Source: an uncultured Prevotellaceae bacterium
Lineage (GTDB): Bacteria > Bacteroidota > Bacteroidia > Bacteroidales > Muribaculaceae
Reading direction: 5' to 3'
Length of the DNA: 64,000 bases
NCBI GenBank assembly: GCA_900318255.1
Contig: ONJX01000011.1
Location: forward strand, 28,493-92,492
A model generated the notes under the pieces. That model was given only the letters and a program-made list of their open reading frames with translations. It was not told the origin of the DNA and did not search any database. Positions 9,301-18,673 of the stretch are shown one piece after another (position 1 is the stretch's first letter; each line of letters begins with the position of its first letter). The position numbers and the translations under genes were made by a program.

Positions 9301-12300
9301 GAGCATCGTCTCGTTGCCATCTTCGGCCATGAGCATGGTGAGAGTGTTTTGCCCCGCCATGCCTTTCACATAGTTAAGAGCGAGGAACACCCACTTATCC
9401 ATTGGCACGGTCTCTATCGACGTGATTGTGATTTCGTTGATAGTGGCATCGATTTGTCCGTTTTCGTTTATGGCAACCTTGAGCATGTTGCCCTCGGTTC
9501 CGTGCTCGATGATGGTGCCGCTGCCCTTGCGCTTGAGCCACAATGATGAGGCGAAGCTGGTGTTGGCGATGGGCAGGTAGGCATCGGTCTCGACTGGAGT
9601 GCCGTTGAACTGCAGCGACACGTCGTGTGAAACCTGGGAGTCGTTGAGCGAACCAGTGATGAAGAAGTTGTCGTCCTTGGTGAGATAACTCTCGCGGATG
9701 TCTTCGTTAAACTTGATTCGGATGTCGTCAGTCGGTGTTAGGATACCAGTGTTGGGATAAGCCTGTCCAAGCAGTTTAGGTCCGCGAGTGTCGCGAATCA
9801 CTTCAATCTCATTGGTCATCGCAGTGTATTCCTTGCCAGCCAAGATGCACATGCTCTCGGCAGCCACCATGTAATGGCCGTCGATGTTGGGCAGCTTGAG
9901 ATCGTAGGTGATGTTGGGCTTATCGTTTGGCATGAGCGACTGTTCGTCGGTCTCGTGGCCTTCGCTATAGTAGCTCTCATCGGTGAGCCATTCGTGGGCT
10001 GTAATCCACTGGGCATCGCCGGCAAAGCGGTATTTGAGTCTCACGCCCTTGAGGCCATTGAAAAGACGGTTGATGTCGCTAATGGTGGCAACTATCTCTT
10101 CTTTATTTTGCACAGCTCGCTGATTGAGGATTGTCTTGTTGAGATTGAGAGTGACTGGTGGCGCTGCAGGCACAAAGTGTGCCGAGAACGAAACAGTCTC
10201 ATAAATCCACCTCTCAGGCTTACACGAGTTGGCAAGGAACAGGGTGATGTCGTTGTAGTCGAGAACGGAGTTGTCGGCCTGTTTGATGGTAAGCGTCTTA
10301 GTGATGGGCACTCCATACTCCATCCACATTTCCACACCGTTGACAAGAGGCTCTCCATCCATATATATCTGCAATCCATTGGGATTGCTTACTGCGTCAA
10401 CATATACTACAGCCGAGGTGAGTGCCTCATGTGTCTCGCTCTCGTTGGTGAATACCACCTGCACTTGAGCTTCTTGACCAGCGGGGATGTCAACGAAGTT
10501 GCGGATAGGCATCGAGATGTGAGGATTATCGCTCTTCATCGTCGCATAATCGAGAAGAGTGCCTGGATTGTAGTACTTGGTGCGTGTCTCACCCTCGTAG
10601 GGGCAACGCGTCTGTCCGCCACGAGTGCGGAAGATGGTGGACCATCCCTTAGGGGATCTAAAGATGTCAACCGTGTGGGCATTGCCGCGCTGCGTATCGT
10701 TGAGCGTGTAACCAAACCTTTCGACTATAGTCGTCTCATCGATGTCATACTTGGTTTGATGATACCCAATATCGGTATTTGAGATAATGATGCAACCACT
10801 CTTATTTATTAGGTAACCGTTTTTGCCTCTATAGGCAAGTCCAGTTGAGAAATTCTCGGTGGAGTTGTCAACGGTATTTGTCGTGGTACCAGTGGTGTTA
10901 GAAACTGTCACACCACGCTCGAACGACTCGTTACCTATTTTGTAATTCGGGTTGTTGAAAGCTTTAATCTTGTCTTCCTCATTGGCGGCAAGGGTTTTCT
11001 TCCACGACTCGATGACCTGGTTACACCAGTGCACACTGTCGCAACCTTCAAAACCATCGGGGAAACGGGCATAGTAGCTTGGGCCATCCATGCCATCGAC
11101 GGCTTGGTCGCCCCACACTTCCTTGTCGCTATTGCTCGAGCCGTAGCGCGGGTCGTCCTCGGAGAGGAAAGTGTAGTAGGTTGACACTTGTGGATCATCC
11201 TCAATCTCGCTCATCGAGTTGATGTGCTTGAGCATGGTGTTGCGGGTGCGCTTAATATTGCTGAACAGGGTAGTCTCGATGTAGTTCTGAGAATACTCAA
11301 AATGAGTATTGAACTTCTCATCCATCGACATGGTCTCTTGCATATCCACTGCCCAAGAACCATCCTCCTGCTTAAAGATTCCAACCTTGTCGGCAGCACC
11401 TATTATATAATTGGTGGAGTAACCTATAAACACATCTCCATCGCGGCCCACATAGTCCATAGTTGAACTAGAAGATGTTGCCACTCCATTGGTGTAGGTA
11501 ACTGACTTGTGATTGTCCCAAGTTTTATGAACGTCATATTTCCATGACACTTGATTCTCACTAACAATATTGTTGTAGAATACTGTGCCGAAAAATGCCG
11601 ATCCAGCAATCATATCATATTCTACAGAGTTGCGTATGTCAACACCAAACTCGGTATTGTTGTGCACACCTCGCACAGTGTAGGTGTAGTCGCTAGTGAC
11701 CGAATCTCTCGCCCAAGTTGCATAGGATGCGTCACCAGGCGGGTCACGCAGCACCATCTGCACATGGCTGGGCCCCGCAGTGATAAAGTTGTTGCCCGTG
11801 GGCACCACGCCAGCAATAATACCGTTTAAGCCTTCATAACTCCACAGTTTTGTCTTGCCTTGAACAACCATCGAGGCGTTCATGTTGCGGGTGAAGGGCG
11901 CCGTGAGGGCTGGTATTCCTGCTCTCCATTTGTAATGCCCCACTCCTACCGAATCGAGCCGCACTTGCTCGGGGTCGAGTTTCGCCATGTCGCCACGTTT
12001 TAATTCGTGGCCATCGATAACGTTGTCCTCGGCAGCAATGAGCGCAGCTTCTCCCAACTCATTGCCAAAGGTGATGACGGAGTCTCGTAGCATATCTTTA
12101 CGCAACCTTCCTGTCGCAATCTTGTCATAGTTCGTGTAAGGCTCATAGGCCATTACCTTGAAGTCGTAAGTACGCCCTAACTGGAAGATGGGGTAGCCAT
12201 AGTTGTAGGTCACATCACCAGTTGACTCGTTGTAATTGTAGATGGGAAGCTTGATTTCTTCACCCATATCGGTGACGGTCAGGGTGTCGGTACCGAAAGC

Positions 12301-15300
12301 ACCTGGTGGCAATCCCATCTGAGTGATGTCTATCACTGGTGTACTGTGATAGGTGAGCATCATCTTCTTGTTACACCTGAACAGTGGCAACGGTTCATTG
12401 TTTACCGTGTAAACGGTGTCGGGAGCAATTGAATCTTTAGGATTGGTGAGATTCACCGCAGGAATTGACAAGAACACCTCATCATTTTCAATGGTAGGAT
12501 TATTGGGGAACCTTACACTTTTCACCATGTAACGAATTGGAGGTATCTTGGCGCTGAATTCACCAGTATTCTCGTCGGTGGTGATAATGATATTTTTCAC
12601 ATCATCAACGTCACCACCAGCGCGATAGGATGTGCTGCTGATATCGAGTGAAGAACTTTCTACGGCAACATTCTCGGGATTAGGCACCCACTCAATGGTG
12701 GTGCCTTGCACTTGCTGCACGGCGTTGAGCATGCGTTGTGAGTGGTCGAGCGGCGTCAAGGTTATTATTGCTTTGCCAATGGTATTCTCGCTCACTCCAT
12801 ATCCCAACGGTTTCTCGCCCTCGGTGTTGCCACCGGTAACACGGCCTGCAAACACCGCTAGCGTGTTATCATAGAAATCGATATGGGTATCATCAACGAA
12901 CTCATAGGTAGCGTCCTCTTCTACAGGATAGCGACCGGCACCCTCAAAGGTGTGGCCGTCGCGGCGAGCCTCGATATAGTGGCTGCCGATAGGTACCGAA
13001 ATCTCATATTCGCCATTTGCGTCGCTGTAGATGAGTTTGTCGTTCTTGTTGCAAGGCATACCGTCAACATAGAATGTCACACTATCGACAGGAATCGTGG
13101 TACCAGAATAGCGAATTGTGCCTCGCACTTTGAAACTTGACACATCGGTAAAGTCATAACCGTTGAGCGACAGCGAATTTGCACTGATGAAACCAGTGCG
13201 GCTGGCAGGATTAAAGGAGTGAATACCCTTGGTGGGGGCTACGGTGTAGCCCGTGCCGCTGCCAGTGAAAGGAATGCCACGAATGATATACTCACCATTG
13301 GTGTTGGTCAAGCCATAAAGCGAAAGCTGATCTTCGCTTGGAACAATTTCCGATGGACGGTTGTTGGTGCCCAAGTCTGGGTGGTTTCCGTTAGGAATGC
13401 CATCGGTATAGGAATAGTCAAAAGCATATTCTTCCAGACCTTCGTCAAAGGGCCAGTAGAGTTTAAGTCCTGTTTCGCGTCCACTGAGCAAGCGGTCGTA
13501 AGTGGTGACAATCTCGTTGTCGGGAAGCGCGCGATTCCATATTCTCACTTCATCGATGTTTCCCTTGAGCGTGTTGTGATGATTTCCTCCATAGGCACCA
13601 CAAATCCTCACTTTAACCTTGTTGTCGGCATCTGCTGGAATTTCGCTGGTGTCGAAGTGAAGAGAGGGGAAATCCTTGAGGTCAAATATGTAAGGATTCT
13701 CGACATCTCCGTTGATGATGAAGGTTATTGAGCCATCGGCATTGTTGCGGATGGTGATGTGGCTGTATTTGTTGTATTCAATTACTCCATAGGCTCCAGT
13801 GGCAGGATTCTTGAACCACTTTTCGGTACCACCGAATTTCAGCATCAGTGCAAAACCGTCATGGTCGCCACCATACTGGTTGTGATTGTAATTGAACAGA
13901 CCGAAATTATAGCCTACGAGGTTTCCTTCGGCGTCATGAGTGTCACCATCATATTTGTCCATCTTGAAAAGTCCCACCCAGTGTTGCTCCTCATCGGGAT
14001 TAATCCACATTTGCAAGGTAAATGGTCGGTCAAGGCGCAGCATGCTGTTGGCAGTACTGGGATCGGCAAGCCACACCATACCGACACCGTCATCAAGCAA
14101 TTTGCGACTGTAGAACTGTGGACGCGAAGTCTCGTCGCCACTGCGCAAGAGGTTGAGCCTTACTCCTTCAACCGCCGTGCCTGTATCGAATTGTACACGA
14201 CCGGCAATCACACCAGCCGCCTGGCTGAAGCCGCTCTCAACAATCGAATTGCTGATAACTCGGCCTGTGCCGTCACAGTCGGCAGAATAGGCGGCCACTC
14301 GATATTCATAGAATCTACCAGGCTCAGCTGTCTGGTCTACGTAGGTATAGTTGGTTGTTGTTCCTGAAGTGGTGCCGATTGTGAGCCAGTCGCTGGCTCC
14401 TATGAAACGCCTGTGAACCTCATAGTAAGTTGGGCTGGTGCCCACCTGTTTTGCTGTCCAGTTAACATGAACGCTTCCCTGGTAGTTGCCCTTACTGATT
14501 GTGACACCAGTCACAATGCTGCCGTCAAGCAAGCTTGACTGAATAGTGTCGCTGGTGAAGTGCAATTTCCCGTCAAGCATATCGGTGTTGACAAAATATC
14601 TGTACACCTCGCAGCTTGACTCAGGCTTGTCATCGGTGAACGAAGCTTTTCCTGCATCACGTGGCACAGTGACTTCTCCATATTTTTTCCTTATTGTTCC
14701 ATCGGGATCAATGCGGTTTACATAGAAAGTTACCGATGTCTCATTCTTGGGCACGTTGCCAAAATCCCAGTCTATCTTGATGTTGTCGGTGACATCCACA
14801 TCCTGGCTGAGGTGCAGGGGTATCACCGTCACGGTGTTGGCCATAACAATGGCTGCATTGATATTAGCGAGTGGCTGGGGGTCGCTGGGAATATCCAACG
14901 GAGCCCACGAATTCTTGAGCTGGAACACCTCATAGCGATAATACTCGTTGTAGTCCAGTCCATACATTTCTTTGTCGATGAAATAATTATCGGACGTTGA
15001 GCCCACTTTCACGCGGTTGCCCGTGTAGGAGCCATACTCGTTCATGGGCGTGCGGTAAATCTGGAAATCTCCTTCCTCGGCGACAGCGTTATCCACCACC
15101 CATTGCAGGCGCATCTCGCCTTTCACTTGGTTGAACGTTGCCGTCACATCAGATGACGCGTTGTTGAAATGCGTTACCGTCTTTGTGGCCTTGGGAAGCC
15201 TCAGCTCAAGTGTGGTATTGTTGTAGACGTAATAAAAAATACCGGTTTTAGTCACTTCGACATTGAAGTTTTGAGCAGGCACGTCAAGCTCTATCGTTTT

Positions 15301-16107
15301 TGCATCACGGTTTTCCAGGAAGATAGATCCGTCGCTGAAGACCGTGCCGTCGTCGGTAACAACTTTGGCCATGTAAGAGCTCCTATAAGTGTGGCCTTGC
15401 GTATCATAAGCCATGGGATTTGGCAGCCAAGTGTTGTCGGCAGTCATCTTCACTTTGTTGGGAGCTGTCCATTCAAGTTCGGCATCCTTGCACTTCTCAA
15501 ACTCCATTTCCAGCCCCTTCAGGTAGCGCATATGGATAGTGAAACTATAGTCTGTATCCCAAGCCCAGAAATGGTCTTGCTTGTAGTAGGTATCATTCTC
15601 AATCTGGATAGCGGTCACGTTGTCAAGACCAGCCTGATTGGGGGCGTAGCGGAACGATAGCCAGGTGCCATCCATGTTGCCATGGCCAATCACACCATAA
15701 GTGTAGTCAGTCTGAGTGAAATTGCCACCTTTAGGCCACTCGCCAATCTTGTGGAGCGAACCAGAGCGTGTCATCACATAGAAAGATTGATCAGAACCAT
15801 TTCTTTCAAAGCCATTGGGTTGACCGTAGTGATAGCGGTACCTGATCGTGACGGTTGGATACTCTGTCGACAGCACTCCGCCAGTATTAGTATCAAAGCC
15901 ACGGAAATTGTTCATACCCGTGTCTTCGTTGATTCCGGTGCACCATTGATAGCTTTTGCCGTGGCTCACCCCGGCGACATAGATGTTACACCAGTAGGTG
16001 CCACCGCCAGGGTCGGAGAACTGACCCGCAATGGCATGTGCCGCAAGCGGTGACAACAACAACGTCATTATCAACGCTAACTGTGTTAAAAATTTGTGAA
16101 TTTTCAT
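6313..16107 (-). CDS. Giant LamG/FN3 surface protein with T9SS type A sorting domain
   Basis: A 3264-residue protein with signal peptide (first about 26 residues). Visible modules: FN3-like (about 530-640), carboxypeptidase-regulatory-like Ig folds (about 640-680 and 985-1080), LamG/concanavalin-type domains (about 690-870, 2185-2305 and 2385-2530, each ending in a DEVRIWN / DELRVWN type strand), and a SprB/Ig-like stretch with RDTRGPKLLGQAYP. The last 80 residues (ITPAVVTDVINV ... LYSINGKQLD ... GVYFVEAR ... KQIIKK) form a T9SS type A sorting domain. The protein should be exported by the T9SS encoded at 25-32 kb and anchored on the surface. Size and LamG content suggest an adhesin or glycan binder. 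It is the first gene of an operon with the LRR gene. Confidence 0.93.
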   Translation of the reverse strand: MKIHKFLTQLALIMTLLLSPLAAHAIAGQFSDPGGGTYWCNIYVAGVSHGKSYQWCTGINEDTGMNNFRGFDTNTGGVLSTEYPTVTIRYRYHYGQPNGFERNGSDQSFYVMTRSGSLHKIGEWPKGGNFTQTDYTYGVIGHGNMDGTWLSFRYAPNQAGLDNVTAIQIENDTYYKQDHFWAWDTDYSFTIHMRYLKGLEMEFEKCKDAELEWTAPNKVKMTADNTWLPNPMAYDTQGHTYRSSYMAKVVTDDGTVFSDGSIFLENRDAKTIELDVPAQNFNVEVTKTGIFYYVYNNTTLELRLPKATKTVTHFNNASSDVTATFNQVKGEMRLQWVVDNAVAEEGDFQIYRTPMNEYGSYTGNRVKVGSTSDNYFIDKEMYGLDYNEYYRYEVFQLKNSWAPLDIPSDPQPLANINAAIVMANTVTVIPLHLSQDVDVTDNIKIDWDFGNVPKNETSVTFYVNRIDPDGTIRKKYGEVTVPRDAGKASFTDDKPESSCEVYRYFVNTDMLDGKLHFTSDTIQSSLLDGSIVTGVTISKGNYQGSVHVNWTAKQVGTSPTYYEVHRRFIGASDWLTIGTTSGTTTNYTYVDQTAEPGRFYEYRVAAYSADCDGTGRVISNSIVESGFSQAAGVIAGRVQFDTGTAVEGVRLNLLRSGDETSRPQFYSRKLLDDGVGMVWLADPSTANSMLRLDRPFTLQMWINPDEEQHWVGLFKMDKYDGDTHDAEGNLVGYNFGLFNYNHNQYGGDHDGFALMLKFGGTEKWFKNPATGAYGVIEYNKYSHITIRNNADGSITFIINGDVENPYIFDLKDFPSLHFDTSEIPADADNKVKVRICGAYGGNHHNTLKGNIDEVRIWNRALPDNEIVTTYDRLLSGRETGLKLYWPFDEGLEEYAFDYSYTDGIPNGNHPDLGTNNRPSEIVPSEDQLSLYGLTNTNGEYIIRGIPFTGSGTGYTVAPTKGIHSFNPASRTGFISANSLSLNGYDFTDVSSFKVRGTIRYSGTTIPVDSVTFYVDGMPCNKNDKLIYSDANGEYEISVPIGSHYIEARRDGHTFEGAGRYPVEEDATYEFVDDTHIDFYDNTLAVFAGRVTGGNTEGEKPLGYGVSENTIGKAIITLTPLDHSQRMLNAVQQVQGTTIEWVPNPENVAVESSSLDISSTSYRAGGDVDDVKNIIITTDENTGEFSAKIPPIRYMVKSVRFPNNPTIENDEVFLSIPAVNLTNPKDSIAPDTVYTVNNEPLPLFRCNKKMMLTYHSTPVIDITQMGLPPGAFGTDTLTVTDMGEEIKLPIYNYNESTGDVTYNYGYPIFQLGRTYDFKVMAYEPYTNYDKIATGRLRKDMLRDSVITFGNELGEAALIAAEDNVIDGHELKRGDMAKLDPEQVRLDSVGVGHYKWRAGIPALTAPFTRNMNASMVVQGKTKLWSYEGLNGIIAGVVPTGNNFITAGPSHVQMVLRDPPGDASYATWARDSVTSDYTYTVRGVHNNTEFGVDIRNSVEYDMIAGSAFFGTVFYNNIVSENQVSWKYDVHKTWDNHKSVTYTNGVATSSSSTMDYVGRDGDVFIGYSTNYIIGAADKVGIFKQEDGSWAVDMQETMSMDEKFNTHFEYSQNYIETTLFSNIKRTRNTMLKHINSMSEIEDDPQVSTYYTFLSEDDPRYGSSNSDKEVWGDQAVDGMDGPSYYARFPDGFEGCDSVHWCNQVIESWKKTLAANEEDKIKAFNNPNYKIGNESFERGVTVSNTTGTTTNTVDNSTENFSTGLAYRGKNGYLINKSGCIIISNTDIGYHQTKYDIDETTIVERFGYTLNDTQRGNAHTVDIFRSPKGWSTIFRTRGGQTRCPYEGETRTKYYNPGTLLDYATMKSDNPHISMPIRNFVDIPAGQEAQVQVVFTNESETHEALTSAVVYVDAVSNPNGLQIYMDGEPLVNGVEMWMEYGVPITKTLTIKQADNSVLDYNDITLFLANSCKPERWIYETVSFSAHFVPAAPPVTLNLNKTILNQRAVQNKEEIVATISDINRLFNGLKGVRLKYRFAGDAQWITAHEWLTDESYYSEGHETDEQSLMPNDKPNITYDLKLPNIDGHYMVAAESMCILAGKEYTAMTNEIEVIRDTRGPKLLGQAYPNTGILTPTDDIRIKFNEDIRESYLTKDDNFFITGSLNDSQVSHDVSLQFNGTPVETDAYLPIANTSFASSLWLKRKGSGTIIEHGTEGNMLKVAINENGQIDATINEITITSIETVPMDKWVFLALNYVKGMAGQNTLTMLMAEDGNETMLFDEAIVSDYNSNGRLILGRDFTGMMHELVLWNKNCPVRTLLAQKDEVVAPYLPGLVGYWKMNEGHGTTVTDYARGRNMHLATESWNVENTNLAAHLDGEHIIKVPIGGVSPRSTDSYVVETWFRGEKDKNARATLLSVTDRVSIGFDYDNSMILHLYNDSLSSLDSNGLPIVLTNTDYNDGNWHHIALNVHRGVSAVVYLDGKPVKTLAEQQLPAAAGDYLYVGGILKFDPQSSMIQESYKFTGDIDELRVWNVACDGTSVIANRYNQVDTAQVTGLIAYYPMEHSVLDANGNIITEFSLINNAPGMEQLGMGEAIGPGVVQSSTAPALRKSPLKQNLDFDFTASSNEIYINLNTLPARMQGILLTFIVKNVRDMQDNLSETITWSAVVDYSTLEWDQEALLVEKDRLSEASMFAALHNKGSESGRFDISGLPTWITPSVTTGVLGTGEWETIEFTVGADAPVGTHMVYAYATNNDGICAPLLINVTVTGNEPNWTFDPYGAESSMNMIGQIYLDDKICTNTNTKIAAFVDDKCCGVASPKLVVSRDAYFVNMTIYGIEDVVSLSPITFRIYDAEKGVVLGNVKTKLNGEILNPTYQPNGLYGDYDNPVVWQPSDLIEQQCNLVNGWNWISLFVEPEPGKADLESLFGHSKTFNTIKGKEGFAMNSGTKWTSAGLDTLAIGNLYKLKVKNDINHSISGTMIDTRNTTQTIYPGWNWIGPLSIYNLSLAEAFADLMPTRGDIVKSKTQVAFYDGYKWEGDLTAIIPGLGYYYKSNNSEPVTFRYPTIDANTYQAPAVMMNAPRNLPFAPVDHHQFSDNMNVVARIVKGDIEVNDLCLAAFVDGECRGATFATDDGYYMLTVAGNADEAGKTVRFATIYGGQEVWFSEELQWLSDWIYGDLDEPQVLDLNNTSAIENVTLSSSIVITPAVVTDVINVTAGDIIKDVTLYSINGKQLDHFTIDDNHATLNLSHLIDGVYFVEARTHNGARAIKQIIKK

Positions 16108-16157
16108 GTTATAAATATTATTTAATTATTATTTTTTCACTAAAAGAATTAAATTTG

Positions 16158-16165
16158 CAAATATA
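16158..16165 (-). promoter_or_regulatory. -7 box of giant surface protein gene (TATATTTG)
   Basis: Minus-strand TATATTTG fits TAnnTTTG, about 50 bp upstream of the start codon at 16107, in an AT-rich leader. It is the only good candidate in this gap. Confidence 0.55.
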
Positions 16166-16316
16166 CTACTTTTTTTCTAAAATACACATTATATTTATTC
16201 ATTGAGCTAAAAAGTGCCATTTTGACTAGATTTTGACTAGATTTTGAGTTGTAAAAACAAGAAGAGACTTATCACAAGCCCCTTCTCAACAATTAAAAAA
16301 TTTATCATGAAAACAG

Positions 16317-16390
16317 TGAATCGGCTGGGATTCGAACCCAGGACCCACAGCTTAGAAGGCTGTTGCTCTATCCAGCTGAGCTACCGATCC
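16317..16390 (-). tRNA. tRNA-Arg (anticodon TCT)
   Basis: The minus strand folds as a full cloverleaf. The acceptor stem GGATCGG pairs with CCGATTC (one G-U); the D arm is AGCTCAGCTGGATAGAGC; the anticodon stem-loop has CTTCTAA with anticodon TCT; the T loop is TTCGAAT, with discriminator A. CCA is not encoded. It reads AGA codons. It is preceded by its own promoter. Confidence 0.97.
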
Positions 16391-16416
16391 AGCTTCTTGG
16401 TACCCCAAAAGCGGTG

Positions 16417-16447
16417 CAAAGGTAATACATTTTTCTGAAAAGACAAA
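16417..16447 (-). promoter_or_regulatory. Promoter of tRNA-Arg
   Basis: TTTG, 19 bp, TACCTTTG on the minus strand (-7 box at 16417-16424), about 27 bp upstream of the tRNA 5' end. A near-perfect Bacteroidetes housekeeping promoter. Confidence 0.75.
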
Positions 16448-16562
16448 ATTTGTGAAATAATTGTTGTAATTTTGCAGCTGAAACAGAAGTCAGAGGCCAG
16501 AAGCTCTTTTTTATATCTCATTTCTTGCTTCATCTCCAGACAAGGCACGCCTTGTCCCTGCA

Positions 16563-16605
16563 AAACACTTAACACTTAACACTTAACACTTAACACTTAT
16601 AACTT
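16563..16605. repeat. Short tandem repeat (AACACTT units) before queA
   Basis: Five consecutive copies of a 7-8 bp unit AACACTTA directly upstream of the queA start codon at 16612. Low-complexity; copy number could vary by slippage and alter the leader. Confidence 0.85.
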
Positions 16606-16611
16606 AAACAG

Positions 16612-17838
16612 ATGTCTTTACTTGACACAGTGCGCCACTTGCGCATCGCCGACTATAACTATCCGCTCCCCGAGGAGCGCATCGCCAAGCACCCGCTGCC
16701 ACAGCGTGAGCAATGCAAGGTGCTGATGTTCAAGGACAACACTATAGAGCAGCACATCTTTCACGAGGTGCCACAGCTGCTTCCTGCCAATGCCTTGCTC
16801 ATCTACAACAACACCCGTGTCATCAATGCCCGCCTGCGCTTCAGCAAGGTCACTGGCAGTCAAATCGAGATTTTCTGCCTCGAGCCAGTGGCGCCCCGCG
16901 ACTACCAGCTCATTTTCCAAACCACCCACGAGTGTACCTGGCTGTGCCTGGTGGGCAACAGCAAGCGGTGGAAAAGCGGCGCTCTAGCTCAAGAAATCGT
17001 CATTGGCGGCGAGACCATTACCATCAATGCCACTCGCGGCGAGCGGCGGGGCAATGCCTTTGAAATCACATTCTCGTGGAACGGCAGCGATGTGACGTTT
17101 GCCACTGTGCTCGAGGCGCTGGGCGAGATACCCATCCCACCTTATCTCAACCGCGACACCGAGCAGAGCGACCTTACCGACTACCAAACGGTGTATAGCC
17201 ACATCGACGGCAGCGTGGCAGCCCCCACGGCAGGCCTACATTTCACCGACGAGGTGCTTGCCGAGTGCGACCGCCGCGGCATAGGGCGTCGCCAGCTCAC
17301 CCTGCATGTGGGAGCAGGCACGTTCCAACCGGTGAAAAGCGACAACATTGGCGATCACGACATGCACACCGAGTTTATAAGCGTGCCACGCGACCTGATT
17401 GCCGAGCTCTCCACGAGCAGCCGCCCAGTGATTGCCGTGGGCACCACCAGCGTGCGCACTCTCGAGAGCCTCTATTACGTGGGCCAGATTCTTGAGACCA
17501 ACCCCTGCACCACTGAGGAGGAGCTGCGCGTGACCCAATGGATGCCTTATACCACTCCATGTGAGATATCGCCCCGGCAAGCGCTGCAAAACATCGTCAA
17601 TTATCTTGACCGCCATGGCGCTAGCGACTACCTGGGCAGCACCCAGCTGATGATTGCTCCAGGCTACAGCTACCGCATCGTCGATGGCATGATTACCAAC
17701 TTCCACCAGCCGCAATCAACACTGCTGCTGCTCGTAGCGGCCTTTGTGGGCAACGACAACTGGCGTCGCATCTACGACTATGCCCTCGACCATGATTTTC
17801 GTTTCCTGAGCTACGGCGATGCCTGCCTATTTCTTTAA
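16612..17838 (+). CDS. queA: S-adenosylmethionine:tRNA ribosyltransferase-isomerase QueA
   Basis: A 408-residue cytoplasmic enzyme that moves the ribose of SAM onto the 7-aminomethyl-7-deazaguanine of tRNA to give epoxyqueuosine. Family signatures are present: NNTRVINARL near residue 65, SVAAPTAGLHFT near 202, LHVGAGTFQPV near 228, VGTTSVRTLESL near 280, and TNFHQPQSTLL near 362. Length is somewhat above the roughly 350 of the E. coli enzyme, as in other Bacteroidales. It is monocistronic here; the other queuosine genes are not in the window. Confidence 0.96.
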   Translation: MSLLDTVRHLRIADYNYPLPEERIAKHPLPQREQCKVLMFKDNTIEQHIFHEVPQLLPANALLIYNNTRVINARLRFSKVTGSQIEIFCLEPVAPRDYQLIFQTTHECTWLCLVGNSKRWKSGALAQEIVIGGETITINATRGERRGNAFEITFSWNGSDVTFATVLEALGEIPIPPYLNRDTEQSDLTDYQTVYSHIDGSVAAPTAGLHFTDEVLAECDRRGIGRRQLTLHVGAGTFQPVKSDNIGDHDMHTEFISVPRDLIAELSTSSRPVIAVGTTSVRTLESLYYVGQILETNPCTTEEELRVTQWMPYTTPCEISPRQALQNIVNYLDRHGASDYLGSTQLMIAPGYSYRIVDGMITNFHQPQSTLLLLVAAFVGNDNWRRIYDYALDHDFRFLSYGDACLFL

Positions 17839-18613
17839 CTAGTTTGTCGCTCTTTGCCCTAGTGTAATTGTCCTTCAATACAAGAAGGTCAATATTTCTT
17901 GTCCTTAATTTTCCTAAAGTTTGAAGGAAAAAATGAGAATTGCTGAATAGAGGTTACTTGAATTGACATAATTATGCGGCACATACAATTGATTTGTGCC
18001 AAATAATTATGCGCAGCGCCATATCGCAACATTTGCACCTTTTATCACCTGACATAAAAAAATGCCGCAAGATTCACATCTCACGACATCCTCACCATAA
18101 AATTTAAATACTAAAACTTATTTACCTTACAATTTTATGTTAACAATGAAAAAGATTTTAATATTCACTAAACATTATTAGCTGAAATACTAACAATCAG
18201 CAGTATTCTTACAAAACAGATTATAAAGTTCTTTCAAAGGAGAAGATTTTTATTTATCTTCTTTATTAGATCACAAACATTACGCAAATTTAAAAATTTA
18301 TAAAATAACCACCAAGCATCATCCAAATTAATAGTGATTTTTTAGGTTTGTTTAAGATTTAAAATACTGCATTTTAACAAAAAACGATAAATTTGTACAT
18401 TTCTACAACACATTAACACAGCACCAATAAGTAGGCTCAAAGAAAAATTAATGCATAATTTTTAGTTCCGCGAGTTGCTTGCTTTGCTATAGTGGCTTAT
18501 CATTATATTGCTTGATGACTGTGATGAGATGATGGGAACTACAACCTCTTGACGGTTTGGCCCACAAGACATGACTCGTTTCCACATCACTCTAAAAACG
18601 ACAAATTAATATT
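17839..18613. other. Long AT-rich intergenic region without genes
   Basis: No credible ORF on either strand. It holds an 11-bp direct repeat ATAATTATGCG (about 17969 and 18004) flanking a GGCACA/TGTGCC hairpin, and an AGAAGA/TCTTCT hairpin near 18240-18265. No RNA family is recognised. The promoter for the downstream ABC gene lies at its right end. Confidence 0.6.
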
Positions 18614-18645
18614 TTTGGAGAATTAATCAAAAAGCGCTACCTTTG
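18614..18645 (+). promoter_or_regulatory. Promoter of ABC exporter gene
   Basis: TTTG at 18614-18617 and TACCTTTG at 18638-18645 with a 20-bp spacer, 28 bp before the TTG start at 18674. Confidence 0.7.
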
Positions 18646-18673
18646 CCACACATATAAATAAAGATACACAAAA

